Shown here piece by piece: positions 52,007 through 60,953 of a stretch of DNA of 64,000 bases. Numbering within the stretch: the first letter of the stretch is position 1; every line of letters starts with the position of its first letter. Source of the stretch: Streptomyces fungicidicus (lineage in GTDB: Bacteria > Actinomycetota > Actinomycetes > Streptomycetales > Streptomycetaceae); NCBI RefSeq assembly GCF_003665435.1, contig NZ_CP023408.1, positions 372,001-436,000 of the forward strand, read 5' to 3'. The position numbers were made by a program, and so were the translations under genes. The notes beneath the pieces were generated by a model. That model was not told the origin of the DNA. It was given only the letters and a program-made list of their open reading frames with translations, and searched no databases.

Positions 52007-53239
52007 TCACTCGGCCGTCGGCTGGAGCGTCTCCCGCGCCTTCGGGAGGATGTTGCGGATGTAGTCCTCGACGGCCGTGCCGAGACCGATGTCGTGCTGG
52101 GCCCGTTCGGACAGGTACCAGCGGTGCTCCAGCAGCTCGTGGTAGATCTCCGCGGCGTCCATCGGACCGCGCAGCTCCGGCGGCACGGACCGCACGGTGG
52201 GCCGGAACACCTCCCGCACCCAGCGGTGCGCGAGGACCTCCGGCCGGGCGCCGAGGGGATCGCCCGGGGCGTAGTCGTCCTGGGTGGCCATCCAGCTCTC
52301 CAGGTCGTTCAGCAGCCGCCGGGCCTGGTTCTCCTCGGCGTCGAGTCCGGTCAGCCGCAGCAGCTGCCGCTGGTGGTGACCGGCGTCCACGACCTTGGGC
52401 ACGAAGGTGACCGCGTCGCCGTTGGAGGCGTGCTCGATCTGCATCTCGGCCACGTCGAAACCGAGGTCGTTGAGCCGCCGGATGCGCCGCTCGATGTACT
52501 GGTACTTGCCCGCCGGGTAGACGGAGGTGCGGGTCAGCTCCTCCCACAGGCCGCGGTAGCGGGCGCAGATCTCGGTGCCGAACTCGATCGGGTCGACGGA
52601 GGGGTGCAGCGCCCCGGACGCCTCCAGGTCGAGCAGCTCCCCGCTGATGTTGACGCGCGCGAGGTCGAGGTCGTAGTCGCGCTGGCCGGTGCTCAGTTCA
52701 GGGTGCAGGTCCCCGGTCTCGGCGTCCACCAGATAGGCGGCGTACGCGCCGGCGTCGCGCCGGAAGAGCGTGTTGGACAGCGAGCAGTCGCCCCAGGCGA
52801 ACCCGGCCAGGTGCAGCCGCACCAGCAGCACGGCGAGCGCGTCCATCAGCCGGTGCATGGTCGCGGGGCGCAGCGTCGTCTCGAACATCGACCGGTACGG
52901 CATGGAGCCGCCGAGGTGCCGGGTGACCAGGACGCTCTCCAGCGGCTCCCCGGCGGTGTCGGAGCGGCCCGTGACCACGGCGAGCGGGTCCACCGCCGGG
53001 ATGCCGATCCGGTCCAGGTCGCGCAGCAGCTCGTACTCGCGCAGCGCCGGCCGCTGGGCGAGCTCCTTCACCGCGATCACCTCGTCGCCGGCGCGGGCGT
53101 AGCGCACCACGTGCCGGGAGATGCCGCGCGGCAGCGGCACCAGGTACTCCTCCGGCCACTCCTCCAGCGGCAGGTGCCACGGCAGTTCCAACAGGAGCGC
53201 GGGGTGCTCCGGGTTGGTGGCGTTGATCTGCAGTGCCAT
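52007..53239 (-). CDS. DUF4032 protein with LPS-kinase-like domain
   Basis: A 410-residue protein. The N-terminal half is kinase-like (VIAVKELAQRPALREYELL, then FAWGDCSLSNTLF as a catalytic-loop-like GDxxxxN and YLVDAETGDL as the metal aspartate), related to lipopolysaccharide kinases. DUF4032 forms the C-terminal half (VEDYIRNILPKARETLQ at the end). A phosphotransfer activity is plausible; the substrate is unknown. The leader before ATG 53239 is weak. Confidence 0.82.
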   Translation of the reverse strand: MALQINATNPEHPALLLELPWHLPLEEWPEEYLVPLPRGISRHVVRYARAGDEVIAVKELAQRPALREYELLRDLDRIGIPAVDPLAVVTGRSDTAGEPLESVLVTRHLGGSMPYRSMFETTLRPATMHRLMDALAVLLVRLHLAGFAWGDCSLSNTLFRRDAGAYAAYLVDAETGDLHPELSTGQRDYDLDLARVNISGELLDLEASGALHPSVDPIEFGTEICARYRGLWEELTRTSVYPAGKYQYIERRIRRLNDLGFDVAEMQIEHASNGDAVTFVPKVVDAGHHQRQLLRLTGLDAEENQARRLLNDLESWMATQDDYAPGDPLGARPEVLAHRWVREVFRPTVRSVPPELRGPMDAAEIYHELLEHRWYLSERAQHDIGLGTAVEDYIRNILPKARETLQPTAE

Positions 53240-53280
53240 GGCGGAGGTGTCCTCGTCTCGTGGGTGATCGTCGTCTCACC

Positions 53281-54027
53281 CTATTGCGCGCGCTCCCGGG
53301 CCAGCAGGGCGGCGTCCCGCACCGGCCCCCTGTGCAGCGGGCCGTGCCCGGGCAGCAGCAGGTCGCCGTCGAGCGTGGCCAGGACGTCGAGGGAGGCGAC
53401 GGCGGTGGCCCGCTCGTGGTGGAACATGTCCGTCAGCATCTGCGGTCCCGCGGTCCGCGAGGTGGGATGGCCGCTGACCAGGGCGTCGCCCGACACCACC
53501 ACCCCCTTGCCGGGGAGGTGGAAGGCGCAGTGCCCGGCGGTGTGGCCGGGCGTGTGCACCGGCACGGGACGGCCGGGCAGGTCGAGCGGGCCCGGCGCGG
53601 GGAACGGCCGGGGCGCGGTGACCGCCACGTCCGCCGTCCCGCCGGAGCGCAGGACGTGCGCGGCCCAGGGCAGCACGCCGGGCCGCCACCCGTTGCGCAG
53701 CACCTGCCCGACCGTCACCTGGTGCAGGAAGTCCCGCCGGGCGTGGGGGACTTCCGCCTCGTGGGCGTACACGGGCGTGCCGTGGGCGGCGCTGAGGTGC
53801 TCGGCGGAGCCCAGGTGGTCGCTGTGCGCGTGGGTGACCAGTACGGCCGTCACCGCCTCCGGGGCGCTGCCCACCTCGGCCAGGGAGGCGAGCAGTCCCG
53901 CGCGGTCGCCGGGGTAGCCGGTGTCGATGAGGGTGACGGCGTCCCCCTCGGTGAGGATCACCCAGTTGGTGTTCGTGCCGTGCACCAGGTAGGTGCCGTC
54001 CGCGACGTGCCGCACCGTTGCTCGCAT
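53281..54027 (-). CDS. Metallo-beta-lactamase-fold hydrolase
   Basis: A 248-residue MBL-fold enzyme. The zinc-binding motif is VTHAHSDHLGSAEHL, then VHTPGHTAGHCAFHLPG and VSGDALVSGHP, and the C-terminal LLPGHGPLH. These match glyoxalase II/lactonase-like members; the substrate is unknown. It precedes the DUF4032 gene by 41 bases on the same strand and could be co-transcribed. Confidence 0.88.
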   Translation of the reverse strand: MRATVRHVADGTYLVHGTNTNWVILTEGDAVTLIDTGYPGDRAGLLASLAEVGSAPEAVTAVLVTHAHSDHLGSAEHLSAAHGTPVYAHEAEVPHARRDFLHQVTVGQVLRNGWRPGVLPWAAHVLRSGGTADVAVTAPRPFPAPGPLDLPGRPVPVHTPGHTAGHCAFHLPGKGVVVSGDALVSGHPTSRTAGPQMLTDMFHHERATAVASLDVLATLDGDLLLPGHGPLHRGPVRDAALLARERAQ

Positions 54028-54162
54028 GACCGTCCAGAGTGCCCGTGGTCCGTGTCCGACGCGTGACAGGAAAGCAGACCGGGGCGCCGCGCGGGGACGG
54101 TGGGGCGGCCGCCCGCGCGTCGCCCGGCCCCCGGTGCGGTCCGGAGGGGAGGTTCCGGCGGG

Positions 54163-54801
54163 TCAGTTCACGCCGTGCGGGCGGAACTGGACGCTGATGC
54201 GCGGTCCGGCGGCCCGGGTGCTCTTGGGGACGGCGTGCTCCCAGGTGCGCTGGCAGGAGCCGCCCATGACGATCAGGTCGCCGTGCCCCAGCGGCCGCCG
54301 CACGCAGTCCCCGCCGCCCACCGGGCGCAGCAGCAGATCGCGGGGCGCGCCCACGGAGAGGATGGCGACCATCGTGTCCTCGCGCGCGCCCCGGCCGATC
54401 CGGTCGCCGTGCCAGGCGACGCTGTCCCGGCCGTCGCGGTAGTAGCACAGCCCGGCCGTGGCGAACGGCTCGCCCAGTTCGCCGGCGTAGTGCCCGCTGA
54501 GCGCCTCGCGCGCCTCGGTCAGCACCGGGTGCGGCAGCGGTTCCCCGGAGCGGTAGTACGACAGCAGCCGGGGCACGTCCACGACCTGGTCGTACATCTG
54601 GCGCCGCTCGGCCCGCCACGGCACCTCGGCGGCCAGCAGTTCGAAGAGCGCGCCGGACCCGCCGAGCCATCCCGGCAGGACGTCGATCCAGGCGCCCCGC
54701 CCCAGCTCGGTGCGGCGCAGCCCGTCGAGCGGGCCGAGCCGGGGCTGGTCCGTCTGGTCGAAGAGCGAGCCCTGAAGAGCGGGGGAGTGGCGCGTGGTCA
54801 T
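54163..54801 (-). CDS. AlkB-like 2OG-Fe(II) oxygenase
   Basis: A 212-residue protein with the AlkB double-stranded beta-helix. The iron ligands are HxD in SVAWHGDRIGRG and the distal His in RTWEHAVPKS; the 2-oxoglutarate-binding arginine is in PRISVQFRP. AlkB-type enzymes repair alkylated bases by oxidative demethylation. ATG 54801 is divergent from the TetR-regulated dehydrogenase unit, and the tandem palindromes at 54869-54904 lie between them, so it might share that control. Confidence 0.87.
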   Translation of the reverse strand: MTTRHSPALQGSLFDQTDQPRLGPLDGLRRTELGRGAWIDVLPGWLGGSGALFELLAAEVPWRAERRQMYDQVVDVPRLLSYYRSGEPLPHPVLTEAREALSGHYAGELGEPFATAGLCYYRDGRDSVAWHGDRIGRGAREDTMVAILSVGAPRDLLLRPVGGGDCVRRPLGHGDLIVMGGSCQRTWEHAVPKSTRAAGPRISVQFRPHGVN

Positions 54802-54868
54802 GCCGCCAGCGTACTCCTATATCGAATGTGTGTTCTATGTCGAGCCGGGGTTCCCCGCTCCCGGGTCT

Positions 54869-54890
54869 TCCGATACACCGGTGTATCGGA
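54869..54890. promoter_or_regulatory. Perfect 22-bp palindrome, TetR operator O1
   Basis: Each arm is TCCGATACACC with its exact reverse complement and no spacer. It lies 31 bases upstream of the TetR start, between two divergent genes. Confidence 0.75.
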
Positions 54891-54904
54891 TACGTTCCCG
54901 TATC
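54889..54904. promoter_or_regulatory. Second palindrome, TetR operator O2
   Basis: GATACG-TTCC-CGTATC, a perfect inverted repeat sharing its first two bases with O1 and the same GATAC/GTATC half sites. Confidence 0.65.
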
Positions 54905-54920
54905 GAACGGAGGAGCGGTC

Positions 54921-55529
54921 ATGGCGGTGGGCGGTACCGCGGGACGCGTCACCAGGCGCCGCCGGCGCACGCGCGCCAACCTGCTCGACGCGGCGTTCTC
55001 CGTGTTCGCCGCCAAGGGCTTCGGCCGTGTCTCGATCGAGGAGATCTGCGAGGCCGCCGGCTACACCAGGGGCGCCTTCTACTCCAACTTCACCGGCCTC
55101 GACGAGCTGTTCTTCGCCCTCTACGCGGAGCGCGCCGAGCTGATCGCGGAACAGGTCGCCGGCGCCCTCGCCCTGGACGGCCCCGATCTCGACGTCACCG
55201 CCGCCGTGGACCGCGTCACCGACGTGCTGCTGCTCGACCGCGACTGGCTGCTGGTGAAGACCGACTTCCTGGTGCACGCCGCCCGCGACCCCGAGGTGGC
55301 GCGCGCCCTGCTGGAGCACCGGGCGCGGCTGCGGCGGGCCGTCGCGGACCGGCTGGCCCGCGCCCGCGGCCGTACCGTGCTGCCCGCCGTCCTCGGCGGT
55401 GCCGAGGGCGCCGCGCACGCCGTGGTCGCCGCCTACGACGGTGTCACCACCCAACTGCTGCTGGACCGGGACGTCGCGCACGCCCGGGCCTGGCTGAAGC
55501 AACTGCTGACCGCGCTGCTCACCGGATGA
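54921..55529 (+). CDS. TetR family regulator of the adjacent dehydrogenase
   Basis: A 202-residue TetR regulator: helix-turn-helix at about 18-62 (RANLLDAAFSVFAAKGFGRVS, YTRGAFYSNFTGLDELFFALY), then a helical ligand-binding domain. ATG 54921 has GGAGGAG five bases upstream. Two palindromes at 54869-54904 just upstream are its likely operators (autoregulation). Its stop overlaps an in-frame ATG of the dehydrogenase gene, so the two form an operon. Confidence 0.9.
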   Translation: MAVGGTAGRVTRRRRRTRANLLDAAFSVFAAKGFGRVSIEEICEAAGYTRGAFYSNFTGLDELFFALYAERAELIAEQVAGALALDGPDLDVTAAVDRVTDVLLLDRDWLLVKTDFLVHAARDPEVARALLEHRARLRRAVADRLARARGRTVLPAVLGGAEGAAHAVVAAYDGVTTQLLLDRDVAHARAWLKQLLTALLTG

Positions 55530-55546
55530 AGGAAGGGATGGTCGCC

Positions 55547-57220
55547 ATGGACGCCGACGTCATCGTCGTCGGAGCGGGACTCGCGGGCCTCGTCGCGGCC
55601 CACGAGCTGACCAGCAGGGGCCGCAGGGTCGCCCTGGTCGACCAGGAGAACGCCGCCAACCTCGGAGGCCAGGCCTTCTGGTCCTTCGGCGGGCTGTTCC
55701 TCGTCGGCTCCCCGGAACAGCGGCGCCTGGGCATCAAGGACTCCTTCGACCTCGCCTGGAACGACTGGCGGGGCAGCGCGGGATTCGACCGGCTCGACGA
55801 CGAGGACAGCTGGGCGGTGCGCTGGGCGCGGGCCTACGTCGAGTGGGCGGCGGGGGAGAAGCGCTCCTGGCTGGACGGCCACGGCATCACGTTCCTGCCC
55901 ACCGTCGGCTGGGCCGAGCGCGGCGACCTGCGCGCGGACGGCCACGGCAACACCGTGCCCCGCTTCCACATCGCCTGGGGCACCGGAACCGGCGTCGTCG
56001 AGCCCTTCGTCCACCGTGCCCGGCAGGCCGCGCGCGACGGACTGCTCACCTTCCACCACCGCCACCGGGTCGACGAACTGGTCGTGGAGGGGGGCACCGC
56101 GCGCGGGGTGCGCGGCACCGTCCTGGCCGAGGACCACGCGCCGCGCGGCGTCGCCTCCAGCCGCGAGACGATCGGCGAGTTCGCACTCACCGCCCAGGCC
56201 GTGATCGTCACCAGCGGCGGCATCGGCGCCGACCACGACATCGTCCGCCGGTACTGGCCGAAGCGGCTGGGCACCCCGCCCCGCGAGATGGTCACCGGAG
56301 TCCCGGCCTACGTCGACGGGCGGATGCTCGACATCAGCGCCCGCGCCGGCGCGCGCCTGGTCAACCGGGACCGCATGTGGCACTACACCGAGGGACTGCG
56401 CAACTGGGACCCGGTCTGGCCCGGACACGGCATCCGGATCCTGCCCGGACCGTCCTCGATGTGGTTCGACGCCCTCGGCCGCCGGCTGCCCGACCCGTGC
56501 CTGCCCGGCTACGACACCCTCGGCACGCTCAGGCACCTGCGCACCACCGAGGACCTCGCCGCACACGACCACTCCTGGTTCGTCCTCACCCGGCGGATCA
56601 TCGAGAAGGAGTTCGCCCTGTCGGGCTCCGAGCAGAACCCCGACATCACCGCCAAGGACCGGGCCGGCTTCCTGCGCACCCGTGTGCTCGGCAAGGGCGC
56701 CCCCGGACCGGTGGACGCCTTCCTGCGCAACGGCGCCGACTTCGTGACCGCGCCGACCGTCGAGCAGCTCGTCGAGAAGATGAACGGACTCACCGACGAA
56801 CCCCTGCTCGACGCGGCCGTGGTCCGCCGTCAGATCGAGGCCCGCGACCTGCAGATGGCCAACGCCTACAGCAAGGACGCCCAGGTGCAGGGCATCCGCA
56901 ACGCGCGCCGCTACATCGGCGACCGCCTCGGCCGGGTCGCCACCCCGCACCGCATCCTCGACCCCGCCGCCGGCCCGCTGATCGGCGTCAAGTTGCACAC
57001 CCTCACCCGCAAGACCCTGGGCGGCATCCAGACCGACCTGGAGTCCCGGGCGCTGGGCGCCGACGGCCGGCCCGTCGAGGGGCTGTACGCGGCCGGCGAG
57101 GTGGCGGGCTTCGGCGGCGGCGGCGTCCACGGCTACAACGCCCTGGAGGGCACCTTCCTCGGCGGCTGCCTGTTCTCGGGCCGGGCGGCGGGACGGGCGG
57201 CGGCCGCGCAGACGGCGTAG
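55547..57220 (+). CDS. FAD-binding dehydrogenase (KstD/fumarate-reductase-like)
   Basis: A 557-residue flavoprotein of the fumarate reductase/3-ketosteroid dehydrogenase superfamily. The FAD motif is VIVVGAGLAGLVAAHELTSRG at the N terminus and the C-terminal flavin motif is GLYAAGEVAGFGGGGVHGYN. AVIVTSGGIGADHDIVRRYWP is the middle glycine motif. The substrate may be a steroid-like or other ketone; I cannot specify it. I use ATG 55547; ATGs at 55526 (overlapping the TetR stop) and 55538 are alternatives, with GGAAGG nearby. The adjacent TetR regulator probably controls it. Confidence 0.87.
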   Translation: MDADVIVVGAGLAGLVAAHELTSRGRRVALVDQENAANLGGQAFWSFGGLFLVGSPEQRRLGIKDSFDLAWNDWRGSAGFDRLDDEDSWAVRWARAYVEWAAGEKRSWLDGHGITFLPTVGWAERGDLRADGHGNTVPRFHIAWGTGTGVVEPFVHRARQAARDGLLTFHHRHRVDELVVEGGTARGVRGTVLAEDHAPRGVASSRETIGEFALTAQAVIVTSGGIGADHDIVRRYWPKRLGTPPREMVTGVPAYVDGRMLDISARAGARLVNRDRMWHYTEGLRNWDPVWPGHGIRILPGPSSMWFDALGRRLPDPCLPGYDTLGTLRHLRTTEDLAAHDHSWFVLTRRIIEKEFALSGSEQNPDITAKDRAGFLRTRVLGKGAPGPVDAFLRNGADFVTAPTVEQLVEKMNGLTDEPLLDAAVVRRQIEARDLQMANAYSKDAQVQGIRNARRYIGDRLGRVATPHRILDPAAGPLIGVKLHTLTRKTLGGIQTDLESRALGADGRPVEGLYAAGEVAGFGGGGVHGYNALEGTFLGGCLFSGRAAGRAAAAQTA

Positions 57221-57231
57221 GCCGTGCCCGG

Positions 57232-57582
57232 TCAGCCGTCCAGGAGGCGGGCCAGCACCTCCGCGTGACTGGTCTCCGGGCTCTTGGACGCGGTCAGCAG
57301 GGTCACCGGACCCTTCCCGGCGAGTCCGCGCACGTGTTCCAGGAGTTCGGCGGCCTCGGGTGCGGCGAGTTCCGCCTCGTAGCGCTCGCGGAACTCCTCG
57401 TACGGCCGGTCGTCCGCGTGGTACCAGCGGCGCAGTTCGGTGGACGGGGTCAGCGCCTTGGGCCACTCGTCCACCCGCGCCGCGTCCTTCGCCAGACCCC
57501 GCGGCCACAACCGGTCGACCAGGACCCGGACGCCGTCGTCCGGCTCCGGCGGTTCGTAGACGCGGCGCACACGCACGCTCAT
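57232..57582 (-). CDS. DUF488 family protein
   Basis: A 116-residue DUF488 protein: VRVRRVYEPPEPDDGVRVLVDRLWPRGL, DEWPKALTPSTELRRWYHADD, RYEAELAAPEAAELLEHVRGLA. Members are small, with conserved arginine, tryptophan and histidine residues; function is unknown. ATG 57582. It lies downstream of the WhiB-like gene on the same strand, 73 bases away. Confidence 0.85.
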   Translation of the reverse strand: MSVRVRRVYEPPEPDDGVRVLVDRLWPRGLAKDAARVDEWPKALTPSTELRRWYHADDRPYEEFRERYEAELAAPEAAELLEHVRGLAGKGPVTLLTASKSPETSHAEVLARLLDG

Positions 57583-57655
57583 GGTCGGCCCCCTTCCGGC
57601 GGTGTCCCGAGCGTACTGCGCGGCACCGGGCCGGGCGCGGCGGGCGTGCGTCCGG

Positions 57656-57907
57656 TCAGCCGGACGAACGCCGTGCGGCGATGCGGCGCTTGAGCGCGCG
57701 CCGTTCCGTCTCGCTCGTGCCTCCCCAGACCCCGACGGACTGCCCGGTGTCCAGCGCCCATTCCAGGCACTGTTCGCGCACCGGGCAGCGCCGGCACACG
57801 GCCTTCGCCTGTTCCGTCTGCATCAGGGCCGGCCCTGAGGTGCCGATCGGGAAGAAGAGGTCGGGGTCCTCGGTCCTGCAGGCCGCACGCCCGCGCCAGT
57901 TGTCCAT
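57656..57907 (-). CDS. WhiB-like iron-sulfur transcription factor
   Basis: An 83-residue Wbl protein. The four cluster cysteines are C10, C38, C41 and C47 (C-x27-C-x2-C-x5-C), WRGRAACRTEDPDLFFP is the N-terminal signature, GVWGG the turn, and ERRALKRRIAARR the basic C-terminal tail. Wbl proteins bind [4Fe-4S] and partner with the principal sigma factor. I do not assign a wbl letter; whiA/whiB-type neighbours are absent. ATG 57907 has GGTGAT upstream and a hairpin at 57941-57960. Confidence 0.92.
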   Translation of the reverse strand: MDNWRGRAACRTEDPDLFFPIGTSGPALMQTEQAKAVCRRCPVREQCLEWALDTGQSVGVWGGTSETERRALKRRIAARRSSG

Positions 57908-57940
57908 CGGAAATCACCTGCGATCGGTGGGGACAGGGAC

Positions 57941-57960
57941 AGGCACCCTTCCGGGTGCCT
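57941..57960. terminator. Small hairpin between the dehydrogenase and whiB-like genes
   Basis: AGGCACCC-TTCC-GGGTGCCT, a perfect 8-bp stem 53 bases after the stop at 58014 and 33 bases before the WhiB-like start (minus strand). It may terminate the upstream gene or form part of the WhiB leader. Confidence 0.55.
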
Positions 57961-58013
57961 CCCTTCGGGTCACCCGCCGCCGCGCGGTGAAACAGCCGGA
58001 ACCGCTCCGGCCG

Positions 58014-59234
58014 TCACTGCTCGCGCAGCCCCCACGGCGAGCCGTAGGCGGTCAGCAGATCCAGGAACGGCCCCGCGGGGAACGCCTCCGGGCCGAGTAC
58101 GCCCGTGCCCGACCAGGCGCCGCCGGCGAGCAACTCCAGGGCGACGACGGGGTTGACGGCCGTCTGCCACACCACGGCCTGGCAGCCGTACTCGGCCATG
58201 GACCACTGGTTGTCGACCACGTGGTACAGGTACACCTCGCGCGGCGCCCCGTCCTTGACGCCCCGCACCCAGGTGCCGGCGCAGGTCTTGCCGTGCATCC
58301 GGTCGCCGAGCGTCGCCGGGTCGGGCAGGCAGGCGGCGACCACGTCACGCGGGGAGACCCGCACCGGGCCGTCCGGGCCGGGCACGGTCACCGGCGCGGT
58401 GCCGTCCAGACCCAGCAGGCGCAGCGTCCTGAGGGTGTCGATGAACTCGCGCCCCAGACCGTACTTGAAGGTCACCCGCCGGGCGCCGACCCAGCGGGGC
58501 ACCAGCAGCACCTCCTCGTGCTCGACGTTCACGCACTCCACCGGGCCGATGCCCTCGGGGAAGTCGAACACCTCCGGCTCGCTGAACGGCTCGGTGGTGA
58601 ACCAGCCGCGGTCCTTCTCGTAGACGACCGGCGGGTTGAGGCACTCCTCGATGGTGGTCCAGATGCTGAACGAGGGCGCGAAGTCGTAGCCGTCCACCGT
58701 GAGGTTCGCGCCGTCACGGACGCCGATCTCCTCGATCTCGTCGAAGAGTTCGTCGGCGGCGTACCGGGCGAACACGTCCGACAGACCCGGTTCCACGCCC
58801 ATCCCGACCAGGGCCAGCGCACCGGCCTCCGCCCACTCCCCGGCCCGCGCGAACTGCTCGTCGCCGAGCTTCACCCCGCACTCCTCGTACGGCCGCTCCG
58901 CGTGCGGGCGGGACAGGGACATCGCCATGTCGACATAGGTGGCACCGGCGCGGCGCGCGGCGCGGAACAGCGGCATCACGAACCGGGGATCGGTGGCGTT
59001 GAGCAGCACGTCGCAGCCGTGCAGGGCGAGCAGCTCCGTCACCCCGTCCTCGTCGCCGGCGTCCACGCGCTCGGCGCGGAACCGGTCGCCGTCCGCGCCG
59101 AGCGCGGCGACCGCCGCCCCGGCCCGGGCCGGGTCGTGGTCGGCCACCACCATCCGGTCGAAGAACGGCCGCCGGGCCGCGATCCGGGTCACGGCGGTGC
59201 CCACCCCACCGGCTCCCACGAGCAGTACGCGCAT
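58014..59234 (-). CDS. Saccharopine-dehydrogenase-like oxidoreductase
   Basis: A 406-residue NAD(P)-dependent enzyme of the saccharopine dehydrogenase/spermidine synthase-like family. The Rossmann motif is MRVLLVGAGGVGTAVTRIAAR; VLLNATDPRFVMPLFRAA and YVDMAMSLSRPH follow. Functions in this group include lysine and carboxynorspermidine metabolism; the substrate is unknown. ATG 59234 has GGGAGTG about eight bases upstream. Divergent from a TetR gene. Confidence 0.85.
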   Translation of the reverse strand: MRVLLVGAGGVGTAVTRIAARRPFFDRMVVADHDPARAGAAVAALGADGDRFRAERVDAGDEDGVTELLALHGCDVLLNATDPRFVMPLFRAARRAGATYVDMAMSLSRPHAERPYEECGVKLGDEQFARAGEWAEAGALALVGMGVEPGLSDVFARYAADELFDEIEEIGVRDGANLTVDGYDFAPSFSIWTTIEECLNPPVVYEKDRGWFTTEPFSEPEVFDFPEGIGPVECVNVEHEEVLLVPRWVGARRVTFKYGLGREFIDTLRTLRLLGLDGTAPVTVPGPDGPVRVSPRDVVAACLPDPATLGDRMHGKTCAGTWVRGVKDGAPREVYLYHVVDNQWSMAEYGCQAVVWQTAVNPVVALELLAGGAWSGTGVLGPEAFPAGPFLDLLTAYGSPWGLREQ

Positions 59235-59312
59235 GACGGGACACTCCCTTTTCTCACAGGCATGGATCTCGGACGTGTGCGGGGCCCCCGCGCAGATGCT
59301 CCGCCGCCCTCC

Positions 59313-59340
59313 GGCATAAGGTCAATGGCGTTGGCATAAG
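59313..59340. promoter_or_regulatory. Direct repeat upstream of a TetR gene
   Basis: GGCATAAG occurs at 59313-59320 and 59333-59340, exactly 20 bases apart, about two helical turns, between the divergent saccharopine-dehydrogenase-like and TetR genes. Confidence 0.4.
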
Positions 59341-59359
59341 ACCGGTGGGAGGAGCGGCG

Positions 59360-60085
59360 GTGCCGAAACACGTGGTGCCCGAGGAGCGGCGGCGGCGCCG
59401 CAGACCGACGAGGAGCGGCCGGATCCTGTCCGAGACGCTGATCGTCGAGACCGCGCTGCGGCTGCTGCGCGAGCACGGCGGAGCCGGCCTGACCGCCCGC
59501 CGCCTCGGCCTCGCCCTGGACTGCGACCCCAGCACCCTCTACCGCTACTTCCGCGGCATGGACGAGCTGACCCTCGCCATCGGCGACGCGCTGATCGGCC
59601 AGGCGCTGCGCGGCTGGCGCCCCACCGGACAGTGGCGCGCCGACCTGCGGGCCGTCGGACTGCGGATCCACGCGGCCTATCTGGCGCACCCGCAGGCCGC
59701 GGTCCTCACGGCGAGCCGGGTCTCCGGCCGGGCCAACGAACTGGCGGCGGACGAAGCGGTGCTGGACGTGCTGCGCGGGGCGGGCTTCCCGCTTTCCGAG
59801 ACGGTCCGGATCTACCACGCGTTCATCGACACCACGCTGGCCTTCGCCGCACTCGACGCAGCGACCCTGGCCCTGCCCGGAGCCGCGCGCCGTGCCGACG
59901 AGGAGATGTGGCGCTCGACGTACGCCCGCCTCCCCGCCGCCACCCACCCCCGCATCGCCGAGGCCGCGCCGCTGCTGGCCACCCGCATGGTGACCAGCGC
60001 CTACCCGACGGCCCTCGACATGCTCCTGGAGAGCGCCGGGAACGGCCCGGCTAGCCGCGCAGCGCCTCCGCCGCCGCCCGCGTGA
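59360..60085 (+). CDS. TetR family transcriptional regulator
   Basis: A 241-residue TetR regulator with a basic N-terminal tail (ERRRRRRRPTRSG), a helix-turn-helix at about 28-75 (VETALRLLREHGGAGLTARRL, DCDPSTLYRYFRGMDELTLAI) and a TetR_C-like helical domain. I use GTG 59360, with GGAGG seven bases upstream, rather than GTG 59345. It probably regulates the divergent dehydrogenase gene. Its 3' end (a proline run) overlaps the LysR stop region by 35 bases on the opposite strand. Confidence 0.87.
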   Translation: MPKHVVPEERRRRRRPTRSGRILSETLIVETALRLLREHGGAGLTARRLGLALDCDPSTLYRYFRGMDELTLAIGDALIGQALRGWRPTGQWRADLRAVGLRIHAAYLAHPQAAVLTASRVSGRANELAADEAVLDVLRGAGFPLSETVRIYHAFIDTTLAFAALDAATLALPGAARRADEEMWRSTYARLPAATHPRIAEAAPLLATRMVTSAYPTALDMLLESAGNGPASRAAPPPPPA

Positions 60086-60947
60086 CCGCGGCGGACACCG
60101 CCGCCAGGGCGGGGGAGTCCAGCTTCCACTGCTGCCAGTAAAGGGACACGTCGACCTCGCGGTCCGGGGCGAACACCGTGAGCCGCCCGTCCCGCAGCAG
60201 GGGGTCCGCCTGGGCCTCGGGCACCATGCCCCAGCCCAGGCCCGCGGCGACCGCCTCGACGAAGCCCTCCGAGGTCGGCACGTAGTGACGCAGCGCGCTC
60301 GCCCCGGAGCGCCCGCCGGTGAGCCGGCGCACGAAGCCGTCCTGGAAGTCGTCCCGCCGGTCGAACACCACCACGGGCGCCCGCCGCAGCGCCTGCGCCG
60401 GCGGCCCCGCGAGATGGCGTGCCGCGAACTCCGGGGCCGCGACCGGGAGATAGCGCATCCGCCCCAGATGCCGCACGGAGCAGCCCGGCACCGGGTCCGG
60501 CGACGAGGTCACCGCCGCCATCACCGTCCCCTCGCGCAGCAGGGCGGCCGTGTGGGACTCGTCCTCCCGGCGCAGCTCGAAGCAGAGCCGGGACGCGGCC
60601 GGCAGCCGGGTGAGCGCCCCCAGGAACCAGGTCGCCAGGGAGTCCGCGTTGACCGCCACCGACACCCGCGTCGGCTCCCCGGCCCCGCTGAGCCCCAGCT
60701 CGGCGTGCGCGTCGCGTTCCAGCCGGGCCACCTGGCGGGCCAGCCGCACCAGCACCTCGCCGGACTCGGTCGGCAGCACCGGCTTGGTGCGCAGCAGCAG
60801 CACCCGCCCCGTGCGCTGTTCCAGCGCCTTCACCCGCTGGCTCACCGCCGACGGCGTCACGTGCAGCGCGGCGGCCGCCGCGTCGAACGTCCCCTCGTCC
60901 ACCACCGCGAGGAGGGTCCGTACCTGGTCCAGGGGGAGGTCGCTCAT
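60051..60947 (-). CDS. lysG: LysR regulator of the LysG/ArgP type
   Basis: A 298-residue LysR regulator of the ArgP/LysG subgroup, which controls basic amino acid export. The winged helix region is LDQVRTLLAVVDEGTFDAAA then LHVTPSAVSQRVKALEQ, with the ArgP-type effector domain (SEGFVEAVAAGLGWGMVP, VSLYWQQWKLDSP). ATG 60947 has no strong ribosome site; the operator lies directly upstream. It is divergent from the lysE-like exporter, as in Corynebacterium lysG-lysE. Confidence 0.85.
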   Translation of the reverse strand: MSDLPLDQVRTLLAVVDEGTFDAAAAALHVTPSAVSQRVKALEQRTGRVLLLRTKPVLPTESGEVLVRLARQVARLERDAHAELGLSGAGEPTRVSVAVNADSLATWFLGALTRLPAASRLCFELRREDESHTAALLREGTVMAAVTSSPDPVPGCSVRHLGRMRYLPVAAPEFAARHLAGPPAQALRRAPVVVFDRRDDFQDGFVRRLTGGRSGASALRHYVPTSEGFVEAVAAGLGWGMVPEAQADPLLRDGRLTVFAPDREVDVSLYWQQWKLDSPALAAVSAAVTRAAAEALRG

Positions 60948-60953
60948 CACGAG

